Assembly (NCBI GenBank): GCA_963920665.1
Contig: OY987269.1
Location: 17,362,501 to 17,426,500, forward strand
Length of the DNA stretch: 64,000 bases
Origin: Straminergon stramineum
Lineage: Eukaryota > Streptophyta > Bryopsida > Hypnales > Calliergonaceae
Reading direction: 5' to 3'
Under the pieces are notes generated by a model. That model was not told the origin of the DNA, did not search any database, and saw nothing but the letters and a program-made list of their open reading frames with translations. This document shows positions 10,631-23,800 of this stretch, piece by piece. Within the stretch, counting starts at the first letter, position 1. The number at the start of each line of letters is the position of its first letter. The translations under genes were made by a program, and so were the position numbers.

Positions 10631-13600
10631 CTATGAGTCATGAATATTTCAGCATGCACTAGATTTCAAATTTTGCATGACTTTGATAAATGAATGAGTA
10701 TCACATGCATTAAATAATATACAATGCATAAATCCGTGTAGTACTAGTTCAACCTTGCAAGGATGGTCAAAACTCATCACTCACCTTGAGGCTAACCTGA
10801 CTTACAATGTAGGTACCATAGCTTCATATCGCAAACGGCCATGAAAATCAAAAGAAAGTGCACATTCATTCAACCTTGGAACAAATGAACAGTCAGAGAT
10901 GCTGCAGGAGTCATCTGAAGTTGATTATCAACGGTGAGAGTTTGACAACAAAAAGAGCACGAAAGAGGGATCCATTTGTTGAATAGAATTGAGGGTTCAG
11001 ACAAATTGATTTTGTTCTTGCTCATGATCCAGAGGATGATGGGCATATCAACGTGTGTGCAATTAACTGGTGACACGAGGTTGCGTGCTCAATTTGCAAT
11101 TTAACCTTGGACAATTTCTGCGACCAAAACAAAACAAATTTTGTCCACGTGTTCTGAATGGAACGGAAACGTAAAGTTTACGGTCACGACACCGCCCTTT
11201 GTTGGCTTTTGACTAGTGGCATACCATTTATTGCCTAGCAGCATTATCTTTTGACCCTTGTTTTTGAAGATTTGAAATCCTATTTTGTGATGGAAGAGTC
11301 TTTGGTGTTCAGTTCCTTGGCCAGGGGTCATGTAATGAAAATTCATGTGAGAAACTAGCCACTTGCTGTATTGGTGGCTCCTTTGATGATAGTAAATATA
11401 CACAAGTTCAGGTTTTGTGTCCACTGAAATTAATTATAACACACTAATCATTATATTTTCCAATTTGATTGGGATGGCTTTCAACAAGTATTGGAGGCCA
11501 TTAATAAAAGTACAAGAGAAAGGGGGGGAAATAAGACCAATATTCAGTCAAAGATTGCATTATAGAAGGTCTAGTATTTTAAAGAAAAATTATGCCTAAG
11601 ACATACTTTAATATATCTTTATTGAATTCCTACATCAGGGCATTTCAATCAATTTTTTCATATCTTTTCAGCATTTTAAAAAGACAATATTAACTACCAA
11701 AAAACTAAAACTATAAGCAATGGGGTTTGAATCCCTAACCTAATGGTTGGTGATAAGAAACCTTAGTACCTTACTACATCTTGTTTCACATGTGAAATCA
11801 AAGTTGTTTTTGAAATTTATATGATATGAGGTGTCTATTTAATAACCAAGTGACTCAAAAAACAAATTTGCAATAAGGCAATGAGCAATTAGCATTGTGA
11901 CTTGAAATATAGTAATTGTATGTAATGAATTTGACCTTTTAGTAACTAATGACTTGAAAAGACAAAATTTAAATAATGTAATGATCGATTAGCATTGAAA
12001 ACTTGGAACATACTTATTGCACATAGCCAACTTCACTATTTAGCACTAGAAACAACATTCAAGTTATTTTCTACTAATGAATTGTTTTAAAATCTATCAT
12101 AGTTGTGGTAGTGTATTTATATTCATCAACATGAATGTAATTGTAATTCTTCCAAAAGTATGTATAAGTTATAAAGCAGTACAAATCATCTCAAGATTTT
12201 CATGTAAATTTGCAACATCCAAATAGGTGATTTAAAAGAACTCAAAGATACTTTTAGATTATACCAAACTAAGATGCTTCTATAAGATACATGGCATATG
12301 AGATGCTCTTTGGATCAAAGGTAGCCTAGGCCTCCAATTGGAAATTTACTACTTCAAACATTAACAATCTATCATCTATTTATATAATATTTGAATGATT
12401 CATATTTTAGGTGCATTGTATTTCAATCAAATATGATCAAAATGAGGTCAACAAAGACAATTACATTCTAACATTGAAAGCCACTCAAAACAAATTTAAA
12501 GCATGAAAATGGGTCTCTTCAAACTTTATTTTCAAAATTAGACTTAAACAAAGAAAGCTCATCTTCACGTTCAAATTTGGGCTTGACCAACAAGCATACA
12601 TTGTGGAGATATTTGGTCTTGATATGATTATATATGGAAATATATCTTTACAACCATTTGCCCACCACTATTAATGTGCATACTAATTCTAAGATGCATT
12701 GTTAGTAGCCCCTTCAACTTAAATGGAGGAATTTAATAAATAATTTACACCTAGAGTTAGCCAAAAGTTTGTTATTCGCTAAAATCACTATTGCAAATTG
12801 CAATATTAAATCTTTTAGAAGGTTGGATTCTAATTGAGGCTAATAGAAGAATGAGTAATGGATATGATATGTAGATCTTGACTATAATGTGTCAAAGAAT
12901 TTGTGACTTCTAGAGCTCTTAGTTGGGGGCTATTTTTGTACAAGTCTATTAATTCTTTCAAATACAAAGCAAACTTCTTTTTTGATGTTTTAATAAAATA
13001 TCCCAAATGGTTTATGTTCTTTTGCAAAGTTCATTATTTACGAAGCAATCAATGAATCAAGCATCCAAGGAAAATAGAAGTTTTGTTGCAAAAATAAGAA
13101 ATTTAGTAAAACACAATAGTAATGCCTTGTAATAACATTAATAACATGAGAAATTCATTTCAAGTATTGAAATTTAATAAGTTTATAAACAATACATATC
13201 TTTATCACCATATTTCATTTAACAATCATGAAAATAATTACTAAATTAGTTTCTTTAAGATATTGAAAATCAAATACATATGATGCGTAGTCCTTTCAAG
13301 TAATATTGAATTTGGTTATACCAGTTTATTATTTATAATACTATCAACTCCCAAGCAAAGTTTAACTACTTTAAATATTACTTAGTAATAACACACCTAC
13401 AAGTTTAACTACTTAATGTAATTCACATAAAAATTCTTCACTCCAGTGAAGATCTCTTTCTGCATTACCGAAAATTGATGAACTATAAAACCTTTGACAG
13501 AACAGCATTCCTTGTTGTTGATTGGTGAACTGAACTACAAGCTTTTGAGCCCTGAATCTTCTGTTAGAATTGCTAATATATGGCTGAGGTATTTCATGCT

Positions 13601-13893
13601 TAAAGCTTATGCTTGTTACTCATTGCCCATGAGACATGTTCATAGACATGATTCAAGCATCTCCTGTACTCACAAGTTGCACTTTGCTTATGTGAAGATT
13701 ATGTATGTTATAAGTGCATGGTTAAGAAATCATGTCTGCAAGCATTTTTCAAAGTAGATGACTAGCAAGAAATAAAATGATGCCAAGTATCTGAGGGCAT
13801 CACATGATTTGAAGGTGCATCTGAATACCAAGAGATGACATCTATTGACTTTGGACCAAACTAAGGCAAGGCCAATTGCATCAACTCAATGTA
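10631..13893. other. Intergenic, no gene seen
   Basis: Very AT-rich, with the phrase 'aatgagcaattagcattg' appearing twice (about 11880 and 11980) as a weak direct repeat. I see no supportable exon, RNA gene or element boundary here. Confidence 0.4.
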
Positions 13894-14837
13894 CAGTGGG
13901 GTACCAATCAAAATGTCGTTTTCGAATTCGCAGTGAGAAAAATTTCAGTACTGCTAACTTTGAAAGCCTCCCGAGAGCTCAAAAATTGGTATTTTACCAC
14001 GAAAGTTTTACCAAAGCATTATATTTAAGTTAATTATATGTATGCCTAATTTCAAGGCCAAAAGATTCACCGAAAAAAAGTTATTCAAAATCTACCAACA
14101 TTGGTAGCTGTGGAAATGTTTTCACTGCTGCCAACTTTGACAGCCTCCCAAAGATTGAATTATTTTTTTTTTGCCATGAAATTCTTGGAACAAAAACCTC
14201 TCTATGTTAATAACATATGATAAAAATCTCAAGGCCAAAAGATTAATACAAAAAAAGATATTAACAATCTACCAACATGTGTCGTTTTGAGAAACAATTG
14301 TGAAAACCGTTTCACTACTTCAACTTTGACACCCTCCCAAGGGCTGAAAAATTGCTTATTTACTATCAAATTTTTTCCACAAAGTGATTTCTATGTTAAT
14401 AACATTTTTGAAAAGTTTCAAAGCCAAAAAATTTAACCAAAAAAAAAAATTCAAAATCTACCAACATGTGTAGCTGTGAAAAACCATTTCACTACTTCCA
14501 ACTTTGACACCCTCCTAAGGGCTGCAATTTTACTTATTCACCATGAATTTTTTGCACAAGATCCCCTCTATGCTAATAAAATGTGTGCCAAATTTGAAGG
14601 TCAAAAGATTTACACAAAAAAATAAATCCACAATCTACCAACATGTGTAGTTGTGGAAACAATGGGGGAAACCATTTCATTGCTACCAACTTTGACCCCC
14701 TTCCAATGGTTGAGAAATTGTCTATTTACCATGAAATTTTTGGCACAACATGCTCTTTATGATAACAACATTCATGCCAAATTTCAAGGTCAAAAAATTT
14801 ATACAAAAAAAATATTTACAATCTACCAATGTGTGTA
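13894..14837 (+). repeat. Left inverted arm made of five ~180-bp units
   Basis: The phrase aatctaccaacatgtgtag (with small changes) recurs at 14089, 14276, 14455, 14632 and 14820, spaced 187, 179, 177 and 188 bp. Each unit then carries an 'actttgacaccctcc' phrase and a 'caaggccaaaagattta' phrase. The arm is therefore a diverged tandem array, not unique sequence. Such internal repeats could be extra transposase-binding sites; that is inference. Confidence 0.85.
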
Positions 14838-15508
14838 GTTGTGAGATACCTTTTGTTAAAGACATTGAAATTTTTGAAGTATGTCAGACAATCATGCTTC
14901 TAGATTGAAATTCTCCAGATGATGCAATCACTAATCATAAATGCTTCTCAAAAAAATCAAGGATAGCCAAATTTAGTTGTGAGCACTTGTCACATCTCAA
15001 AGACTGCACTTGTTTAAAAAGTGGAGACCATACATGCATGAAGAAGCTTTTTCCTCTCAATAAGAATGCTTGCATTTACAATAGAGCATTATAGGAGGTG
15101 GGATGTGGGATGATGAGAGAAGCAAGTGATGGATGATTATTTTCTAAGCACATGATTGAAACTTTGTGAATAGGAATGATTGAGTACATGAAAGATGAGT
15201 TAACTGAGTAAGTCTAGGCTATGTGATAACTGAGTGGATGAGGCATGGGATGAGTGTCTCAAGATATATGGAGATATGTGAGATTTTCTTTAAGAGTGAG
15301 TGAGGTTATAACTTACATGTGGTGACTGGTGAGGTCTGGTGAATGAGTGAAGGCTGTGAGGCAGGATGATGGTGAGTGATTGAGGGTTGGTGAGTGATTG
15401 AGGGTATGTGAGATTTTTTTTTGATGACTGAGTGAGGTTATATATGTGCTCAATGAGTGAGGCTGGATCATGGTGATTAAGTGAAGGCTAGATCATGGTC
15501 ACTGAGTG

Positions 15509-16510
15509 ATGGCTATTTCAGATGAAACTCGTGCTCACATAGTAGGTTTCAGTGAGGCAAGGAAGACAAGAGTAGATATTGCAGCTATTGTTGGAGTCCA
15601 TGTTAGAACATTTCAGAGGGTAGTGAAGAAATTTCAAGAAGATGGAACCTATAAGTGCAAACCTTGTGGTGGAAGTCATGCTAAAAAGCTTAGTGATAGA
15701 GATGTCCGTGCTATTATATGTGTCTCAAAAACTCATCATCACTCGACACTCTTTGAGATCGCTAATATATGTTCTACTCAAGTGTCTAGATCGACTATTC
15801 AAAGGGCCTTACATGAGAGTGGCATTTTTAGTCGAATTGTTGTTAAAAAACCTTTTTTGACACATCGTCACATGTCTCAATGATTGGCATTTGCTCAAAA
15901 GTATAATGGGTGGATTGTAAAGGAATGGGAGAGAGTTGTTTGGACAGATGAGTCTACCTTTGAAGTTGGAAAAAATTCTAGAGAAGTTCATGTTTGGAGA
16001 AATGCATATGAGCACTATTCATCAAGTTGTATAGTTCCAACTTTTAAGAGTGGGAGAACTTCTTTGATGATTTGGGGTGCATTTGCTAGAGGGCAAAAGT
16101 CACAACTTGTTTTTATGCCCAAAGATAGACGTTCTACTAAGGATTTTGTTGAAGTGGTCTACAATGTCGAGTTGCTTCATTTTATGAATAGATTGCCACA
16201 GGGATTGCTCATGGAAGATGGCGCACCTGTCCATCGTAGCAAAGTATGTGAAGAATGGAGACAAACACACCTTTTGGAGAAGCTCAATTGGCTTGCAAAT
16301 TCACCCAATCTCAATCCAATTGAGAACCTTTGGAAGATTTTGAAAGATGTTGTGCAACATGGCCCAATATGTCCAAAAAATTTAGATGAATTGAAGGTGG
16401 TTATTGAAAGAGAGAGGTTAATCAATGGTACTAAGCTCCTTCAACTATGTCATTCTATGCCCTCTAGGTTACAAGTAGTGATTGAGGCAAATAGAGGACA
16501 TACACGTTGA
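15509..16510 (+). pseudogene. Tc1/mariner DD34E transposase, one internal stop
   Basis: This frame encodes a 333-codon transposase with a TGA at 15881-15883. The N-terminal ~115 residues hold helix-turn-helix type DNA-binding segments (ETRAHIVGFSEA; RTFQRVVKKF). The C-terminal part has the catalytic motifs WTDES, MEDGAP and SPNLNPIENLW. The spacing from the second D to the E is 34 residues, the DD34E signature of the Tc1 group, whose members cut and paste DNA at TA. I start at the ATG at 15509 since the open frame before it begins with GTG. The sequence reads in one frame across the stop, so a single base change (for example CGA to TGA) explains the break. The gene sits between the two long inverted arms of the 3548-bp element and is probably inactive as written. 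Confidence 0.9.
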
Positions 16511-17441
16511 TAGATTGTAAATATTTTTTTTGTATAAATTTTTTGACCTTGAAATTTGGCATGAATGTTGTTATCATAAAGAGCATGTTGTGCCAAAAAT
16601 TTCATGGTAAATAGACAATTTCTCAACCATTGGAAGGGGGTCAAAGTTGGTAGCAATGAAATGGTTTCCCCCATTGTTTCCACAACTACACATGTTGGTA
16701 GATTGTGGATTTATTTTTTTGTGTAAATCTTTTGACCTTCAAATTTGGCACACATGTTATTAGCATAGAGGGGATCTTGTGCAAAAAATTCATGGTGAAT
16801 AAGTAAAATTGCAGCCCTTAGGAGGGTGTCAAAGTTGGAAGTAGTGAAATGGTTTTTCACAGCTACACATGTTGGTAGATTTTGAATTTTTTTTTTGGTT
16901 AAATTTTTTGGCTTTGAAACTTTTCAAAAATGTTATTAACATAGAAATCACTTTGTGGAAAAAATTTGATAGTAAATAAGCAATTTTTCAGCCCTTGGGA
17001 GGGTGTCAAAGTTGAAGTAGTGAAACGGTTTTCACAATTGTTTCTCAAAACGACACATGTTGGTAGATTGTTAATATCTTTTTTTGTATTAATCTTTTGG
17101 CCTTGAGATTTTTATCATATGTTATTAACATAGAGAGGTTTTTGTTCCAAGAATTTCATGGCAAAAAAAAAATAATTCAATCTTTGGGAGGCTGTCAAAG
17201 TTGGCAGCAGTGAAAACATTTCCACAGCTACCAATGTTGGTAGATTTTGAATAACTTTTTTTCGGTGAATCTTTTGGCCTTGAAATTAGGCATACATATA
17301 ATTAACTTAAATATAATGCTTTGGTAAAACTTTCGTGGTAAAATACCAATTTTTGAGCTCTCGGGAGGCTTTCAAAGTTGGCAGTACTGAAATTTTTCTC
17401 ACTGCGAATTCGAAAACGACATTTTGATTGGTACCCCACTG
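16505..17441 (-). repeat. Right inverted arm of the Tc1/mariner element
   Basis: Reverse complement of 13894-14837 with the same ~180-bp internal units. The open frame at 16450-16683 on the minus strand copies the one at 14653-14838 because of this arm identity; neither is a gene. Confidence 0.9.
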
Positions 17442-17443
17442 TA

Positions 17444-18209
17444 CATCTACATTGAAATGAGAGAGAGTTTGTGTGAGTCCTCATGTACTGTACAATGTGC
17501 TTTCAAACGAAAGCTGAGCTTTTGTATCAGACATGAAATGAGCAGTGTCTTTACTGCAGCTAAAACACAAAATAAGCTTCAGAGCCTCTCATGGCTCACA
17601 AGGATTCAGATGACTTCTTTGGTAGGTTCAGTGCAAGGGATTGTCAATCCTCTCAAACTTAGATTAAGTTAGAGTTGTTTGCAGCATGACATTATTCAGT
17701 GGGGCAAATTATTCAAGAGTAAGTTAACAATAGAAGAGAGGTTGCACATCATGCCTCTTTCAGACTGGGGCTAATAATTCAACAAGCAGATCTCAATAAG
17801 AGAAATATACTATTGCAGTTGATGGCTTGATGATTTCGTACATCATATCAACAAAATTAAATACTGACAAGATTTAATGACTTCCAAAGACACACACCCC
17901 TGGCTCATGGCTGAATAACGTTATGAGGAATGGAATTGGCTTTGTTGCATATATCCAACAATTTTCAATCCAATACGATATGCAATTCAGCATTCCAACA
18001 CCAAGTCTTCAGAGGAGACTAGTAGTAGATGTGTCGCCTTAATTGGGGCTGTGAGTGACCTGAGGTTCATGATTATCACCAAATGGCTTTTAGCAATGCG
18101 TTCTGTGACTGTAAACCTTTTTTCTAAACTTCAATGAGAAATTGACAGGCACCATTAGCCAGTGCAAGTGCCAAGAAGGAAACGCGGAGTAGCACAATGC
18201 CTTGGAGAC
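17444..18209. other. Intergenic, no gene seen
   Basis: Sequence between the mariner element and the 3' end of the DUF8204-type gene. It would contain that gene's 3' untranslated region on the minus strand. No other feature is supported. Confidence 0.4.
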
Positions 18210-18761
18210 CTATTTGGACTTCTTGTCGTTGGAACCTAAAATGTCATCTACAGTAGCTTTAGCATTAGCAGCAAATCTGATGACATTATTCAAAACCGCA
18301 GTGGCCACAATGCTGGCACTGCGGCAGAAGCGAGAGGTGAAGTCTTCAGTCGGGGCAGAGCCAGGACGCGCAAGGGGATTGTGCATATGCGCATCAGCTC
18401 CTTCCTCTTTGGAAGGGTGAATCCCCACAGGCCTTCTATCTGCCAGAAACTCAATCCCTACACACAGAGGTAGCTCTCCGTTTCCGTCGGGAGGTGGTCC
18501 ACTGCCCGCGGCCTCCTTGTGAATTCCGTACCCCAAGCACGCGTACTTGAAATCTTTCGTGGCTTGTCTCTCCTCCAAGGTTTGGTACGTCTCCGGGGTG
18601 CTGCGGCTGAAGCCGTAACAGGTCGGGTTCTGGTTGTTGTCCCGCAAGAAGCTGGAGTAGAACAGACACCCTCTGCAGCTCCGACTTCGGGGGTGCACCA
18701 CGCCTCTTTCTATGGAGCCAGATGTTGTCGGGCATGGCTCCTGCTCTTCATCTTGCGGCAT
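18210..18761 (-). CDS. Plant DUF8204-type protein (183 aa)
   Basis: A single-exon frame encoding 183 residues. Centrally it has RSCRGCLFYSS, then NPTCYG, then DFKYACLGYG and ELPLCVGIEFLADRRP, followed by a histidine-containing ADAHMHN segment and a C-terminal helix-like stretch ending in VDDILGSND. This order of cysteine-containing motifs matches, from memory, a plant-specific family of unknown function (DUF8204 type). The four conserved Cys could bind metal or form disulfides; that is inference. I start at the ATG at 18761: the frame opens 18 codons earlier only at a GTG, with a stop just before it. The coding stretch is GC- and CpG-rich compared with the AT-rich surroundings. It is transcribed in the same direction as the MIP1-like gene about 2.1 kb upstream. 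Confidence 0.85.
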   Translation of the reverse strand: MPQDEEQEPCPTTSGSIERGVVHPRSRSCRGCLFYSSFLRDNNQNPTCYGFSRSTPETYQTLEERQATKDFKYACLGYGIHKEAAGSGPPPDGNGELPLCVGIEFLADRRPVGIHPSKEEGADAHMHNPLARPGSAPTEDFTSRFCRSASIVATAVLNNVIRFAANAKATVDDILGSNDKKSK

Positions 18762-20867
18762 ATTTCCTGCTAGATTTTTCCCTCGTAATGTCGCTGACGT
18801 CGAGGTCGACTTCACGATTCCCTAATCATCCGGAATCTCTTCCACAGAAGATTACAAGAAAACAGAAGATGAAGATGAAGATGTTATGTTATTTTCATCA
18901 CAAATAGGATGGGGCCAGCGTTGATGGCCTTTCTTCTGATTAAATCTTCTAGGAGCACTGCCATCATCAATATCTTCCGACTTTCCACTTGCAAACTCAA
19001 TTGTTTCCCTTAAACTCAACACTTTTACCAGATTCGAAATTGAACCACCGAAAGAGGACTGTCAATACTTATTGAAATTATTCATTAGATTCATCCCTAC
19101 TTTTTTATGAACGTCGAAACTCAAAGTAACATGGAGGATAACTCAATATATCTCGACATCATCTCCACAGACAGGCCATCTACAAGGTTCCTGGATGTGC
19201 AGCATGGACGCAAAGCAACATTCTGGCTATTCTACTCCATAACAGATCGTGGGACATTATTTCTTACAAGGCTTTGCGAATCTTGCAACTTCTAAAGGAA
19301 ACCTAACGGGGAGGTGCAATGGGACGGTAATCGTCGTGACTGACGACTGGCCGCGTGAAGCTCGCGACGGTTGGTAGGACGACATTCGTAGTATCATTTC
19401 AGCGTTGTTTAATTTTTCGACACGCCGTCGTTCAAGAATCTGCGACTAGCTTAACATGCAGGTAAGTTAACTTCCCGATACTTTGATCGAACGAATTCCG
19501 TGACTGAGTATATGAAAATTCAATACAAATCTTGAAGTTAATTTCCAGCTCTTGAAAAGTTTTTTCCAGGTATCAGTACCTTTTTCGCCTGTCTTGATCG
19601 GTGATGGGATTGCTACCTCAGCATCAACGTAATTAAGATAATCCTTTCCAAGAAAACTGGTGTGAACGCTGAAGTCAGTTGAGTGTCAGCCAGCCATGGA
19701 TCCTAAGTTCCCAACCTTTCAATACCAACTTGTCGCAAATTAACAAGTGGACATGTACAGGACTGACAAGGTGTTGCTAAATATTCAATTCGCACGAATG
19801 CTTCTTATTTCTCGCTAGCTGACACCTCGATAACAAGGTGACGTACGGGCAATGGCACAATACCTTGGATGCCTTGAATATGACAATTTACGTCAGGCTT
19901 GACGTAGAGGCATTGAGAACGCAATGCTATCTGCAGAATTTGAAGAGCATGCCATCAGACAACTATATTAACGTAAGGGAGAGTTTGTCATTGATATCGA
20001 GTATAATACAATTGCTCGAGAGCGTAGACCAGAAATTAAGTATCAAGTACTAGGTAGAAACTGGCTGGCTGGGAGCCGGCTTAGTGTCCATCTATCCTGG
20101 TGGTACAAGAAATTCATGGAAGCTGATTGAAGTCTTCGTGAATTCTAGGGGGGAAGAGGCAAGGATGCAGTATGTTGATCTTTTGCTTGGGCAGAAATCT
20201 CGTCCGAAAGCTGTCGAACCCTGCACGCGATATATAACGAACATTTTTTATTCACTCGAAACATACATATTAACAAATCGAGAGATAATTCGAGTCCCTG
20301 TTGAAACAACTCAAATAAAACACTGGGATTTTGTTTGAACCAACCGGCTGGGAGGGTGAAACAACATCTCAATGTTGATATTTTGATGTTGCTTTTTCAA
20401 CTTTGTTTTGTTTCAGCAAGGGCATGCACCAGTTAATATTAATTCGGAGGATCCGGTGAAACGAATCAGAAAATTTTCTTTTTGAAATATGAGACGGTGG
20501 AATCAATCAGAAGACGCACACCAAAAGACTTCAAATTCCAACCCCTGTTTCTAGTCGCGATTGAAAACATGAAATGGAGAGGATGGAAAAACTGACCGTC
20601 GCTGAAAACAGGCAAGTCGGCCGCTGCAATCTCTTTCTGTAGTGCTCCCCACCTACACTCTCCCTCTGTCCGCTCTTTATACTGTGATTGTAATCGCCCC
20701 TCGGAAGTCTCCATCGAACGTCAAGTGCTCTTCTTCACCTAAATGCTACTTTTTCCCGTCGTATAGCAATTGAATTTTGCGAATTCAAATCACTACACCT
20801 CAACCGTAACTGCTCCTAGCTCCTCTGTGTCTTGATTCTGAAGATGAAAAATTTCAACTGGTATCCT
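18762..20867. other. CpG-rich spacer between two minus-strand genes
   Basis: Holds the presumed promoter of the DUF8204-type gene. CpG density is high around 19320-19450 (cgtcgtgactgacgactggc). Frames at 19838-20338 (plus) and 20466-20714 (minus) show no recognisable domain and no convincing splice partners, so I do not call genes here. Confidence 0.4.
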
Positions 20868-23800
20868 TTATTTACAAATTTTCCATTGCAAATCATACGG
20901 TACAGACTTAGTAGCTCTGAACGTTTGATTGGTCGAAAAGTTCAGATCGAAGTCTGACGTACTCCAAGCAGAAGTTCCATGAAACCCTTTTGGAAGAAGA
21001 TTGATTCGTGTTTCCACTCCTTCCGAGTTTTCCACCTTGTGAATTGTGAGATTTACTTGCTCCAGAAAACCGGAAAACCCAGATGAGTGTAAAGCTGCAT
21101 CGCGTCTTCTGAACATAATTCCTCATAATTAGCTCCTGCAAGAATACGAGTACGGCCACAGTTAATTCTGTTTTAACGTCAATTTCGTTAAATAGGCGGT
21201 ATTCCAACACTTTTTCACCTTTCGGAAAGCGCGTCTGAAACATAAATCCACACCTCCCATACATGTCCTAGATTTTATACCTTCATGTACAAATATGTCA
21301 CAAATATTTGGTGTCTGAATCGTGCCCATTTAACAAATTTGACTATTTTTTTCGTTTGCTTAAAGTTGATCAAGTTTCAAGAGTCACATGCGAGAAATGA
21401 ACGAGTGTTGAGAGAACTTACATTAGCCTTTCATGGAAACCTATACGATTGCTGATGTTGCCCCTGCTCAAATAGCTGTAGGGATCCAGTGTATCTGCGA
21501 CTTCACTTGGATAACAATCTCCCATGAATCTTATGCTGGCGCTACGCTTGGTTGTAAAATTCTCAGAATGACAACCATCCATCCTGAGTTTCATGTTAAC
21601 GTCTCCCCTCATCTCGTAATCATCAGGACTTGCACTGGAAACACTTGCGGACATTGACGCTTGGGAGGATGAACCGGAGTCACACGATAAGGGAGGTTGC
21701 TTTTCTTGCAGATTTCCATATATGGTTTTCAGCAACATCACCACTTCTTTGGACAGCAATACAGAGTTGGTTACTTTCTCCATGCCAAGTTCTGTGTCCC
21801 TTTCTAGCGAACAAGTCGGTCCACTTCCCTGTCCCACACGACCATGTTAGGCTCGAGAACGAGAAAAGTAGCAGCTATTAAACGAGATAATTTTCACTGG
21901 CGTACATCGATAAGGCACCGGGGAATGTGAGTCCCTGTTGCTTCATCGTTCTGCACTTAAGATAGTATCAATATCCAAATGTAGTTTCAGGAAATTACTT
22001 AACCACAAGAGTAAGGAAAGTGACTGCACCTTCACAAGGTCCGGAGAAAGGTGAATAGGAGTTTTGTCTCCATCATGAATGACAGTGGAAGGCATGCCCG
22101 AGTTGATTCTATCTTGTTCAACAGCCTCAGCATCAACAGAATTTCGATGTTCGATTAGAGTATTTGAACTACAACTGGGAGGTATACTTCCTGCATCTGG
22201 TGTAGAAGACGGTCTAAGAGTATCCATCGACTGTTCCCTTGACGCTATTGAAGCTCCAACTGTCCTCCTTGTGACTGCGGTGCCCTGATTTAGTGGCAGA
22301 CGAGGAGTTCTCCTGGCTATGTCCACTGGGCATTTGTCTATTCCTGGTTGTCGAGGAGTGCGAGCTTTTGGTGCAATTTTGTCGTTGATTGGATCCTTCT
22401 TTCTGATTTGAGCATGTCCTGTCGTCGGTGGCTTGTCGTTCTCCAACTTGATCCTCGGACCCCTTGGGCAACCTTTTCCAACATCAGAGGGGCTGCCAGT
22501 AGCAGGTGAAACCGGCGGGGTACTATCATTACGGTCGTCCTTTGGAAGACTTAGATTCTTAGGAGCGGAAGGGATGGTATTCATGACAGACGCCGAAACT
22601 CCAAGGGATTCCGTCTTTGTAAAGGAAAGCCTTCTGCTTTTGGAGTCTTTAGAGTTCGTGAGGGGTGCCTTTGGGAGGAGGCCGTTCCTCTGGGTTTGCG
22701 ATTTTTGAGGAGGTACTACAATGGTAATGCGCCTCGCGGGTTTTGAGGAGTCCCTGAGAGCTATGGAGGCCTTAATGGAGCTGCCATCATCCAAAGACTT
22801 TCTAGGAGAATTTGGAACCTTACTGAGACTGTTCTTATTATCTGCAATCTTTCCAGCAGGAATTGAGGGTTTCGCGAGATTACTTTTCTGGTCAGAGGAC
22901 TTCCATGGAGAAACCGAAGGCTTCGAGTTGATCCTACTGGAGTCTTTTGGAGACACCGACGGGGAGCCTAAGGTATTTGCTTTTCTCGGAGATGACAATT
23001 GGTGAGGGGTTAGGCAGATCGTCTCCTTGTCTGTCACAGGTACTTCGTTTTCAATTTCCCTCCCAAGGTGCTTGACCTGCTTCTCAAGAGATAATATTTC
23101 TTCCTCAAGTACCGCCACTTCAAGCAGCAACTCTCTTGTCTGCGATCAACAACGCATTCAATGCGATCAATGATTCAATCAAACAGAATGCCAAAGTTAC
23201 ATCCCCGTGAAGACATAAATATTGTTTCTTTGAATTTGAACTCTCTGCCCTGTACAAATCAAAGCGCTCTTAATCTTGAACTACGTGTCGACCAGTCAAT
23301 TTATCGTTTCAGCATACGAGCCTGACACCTAGCTATTCAATTTTTTAGCATATTCAATTCACAGAAGGTTACAAATATCTGATTGATCTCTAACTTGACC
23401 AATAATCTGCGAACGCTCTGGTTTTTAAGGCGTCAGAAAGTAAGGATGATCGTCAGACCTCAACAGGCAAGCTGGCATATATTCGAGGGAGGGAACCCAG
23501 AGGCCTACTGAGTCCACGATTGAGTGCATTCCGCATGTTCACCTCAACCATCAGCTTCTTTTGTAGCTGGGCGACCTGCTCATGTTACAAGTAAATGTTT
23601 GAGAAACATTGAGGAAGTGATCTCTAAGATTCACGTCCAGATCTGATCAGAAAGCATGATTTAAAGAGCTTTCTCAACAGGATGATCGAAGGTAGTACTC
23701 ACATCCTTTTCCAGAGTAACCCGTTGTTCTCTTCGCACCCGCTTATCTTCCTTGGTCTGCATACCAGAAAATACCAGTCTAAGAGTAAGACGAGCCAGTT

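Larger units (their letters stand above)
13894..17441 (+). mobile_element. Tc1/mariner element with very long inverted repeats
   Basis: The ends are CAGTGGGGTACCAATCAAAA in inverted orientation, flanked by TA at 13892-13893 and 17442-17443, as expected for Tc1/mariner insertion. The element is 3548 bp. Arms of about 940 bp (13894-14837 and 16505-17441) are almost identical over their whole length. Between them lie a G-rich minisatellite-like spacer (about 15130-15500) and a transposase frame with one internal stop. The low divergence between arms suggests recent insertion or gene conversion, although the transposase is already broken. Confidence 0.92.

Noticed and set aside
14653..16683. Identical frames METMGETISLLPTLTPFQWL on opposite strands
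   Set aside because: They arise from the two inverted arms of the mariner element and include its non-coding repeat units.
19838..20338. Two plus-strand frames suggesting a gene antisense to its neighbours
   Set aside because: The frames do not join through plausible splice sites and resemble no known family.
20466..20714. 82-codon minus-strand frame with ATG start in the CpG-rich spacer
   Set aside because: No recognisable domain, no coherent splice partner, and it lies between two genes where UTR or promoter sequence is expected.
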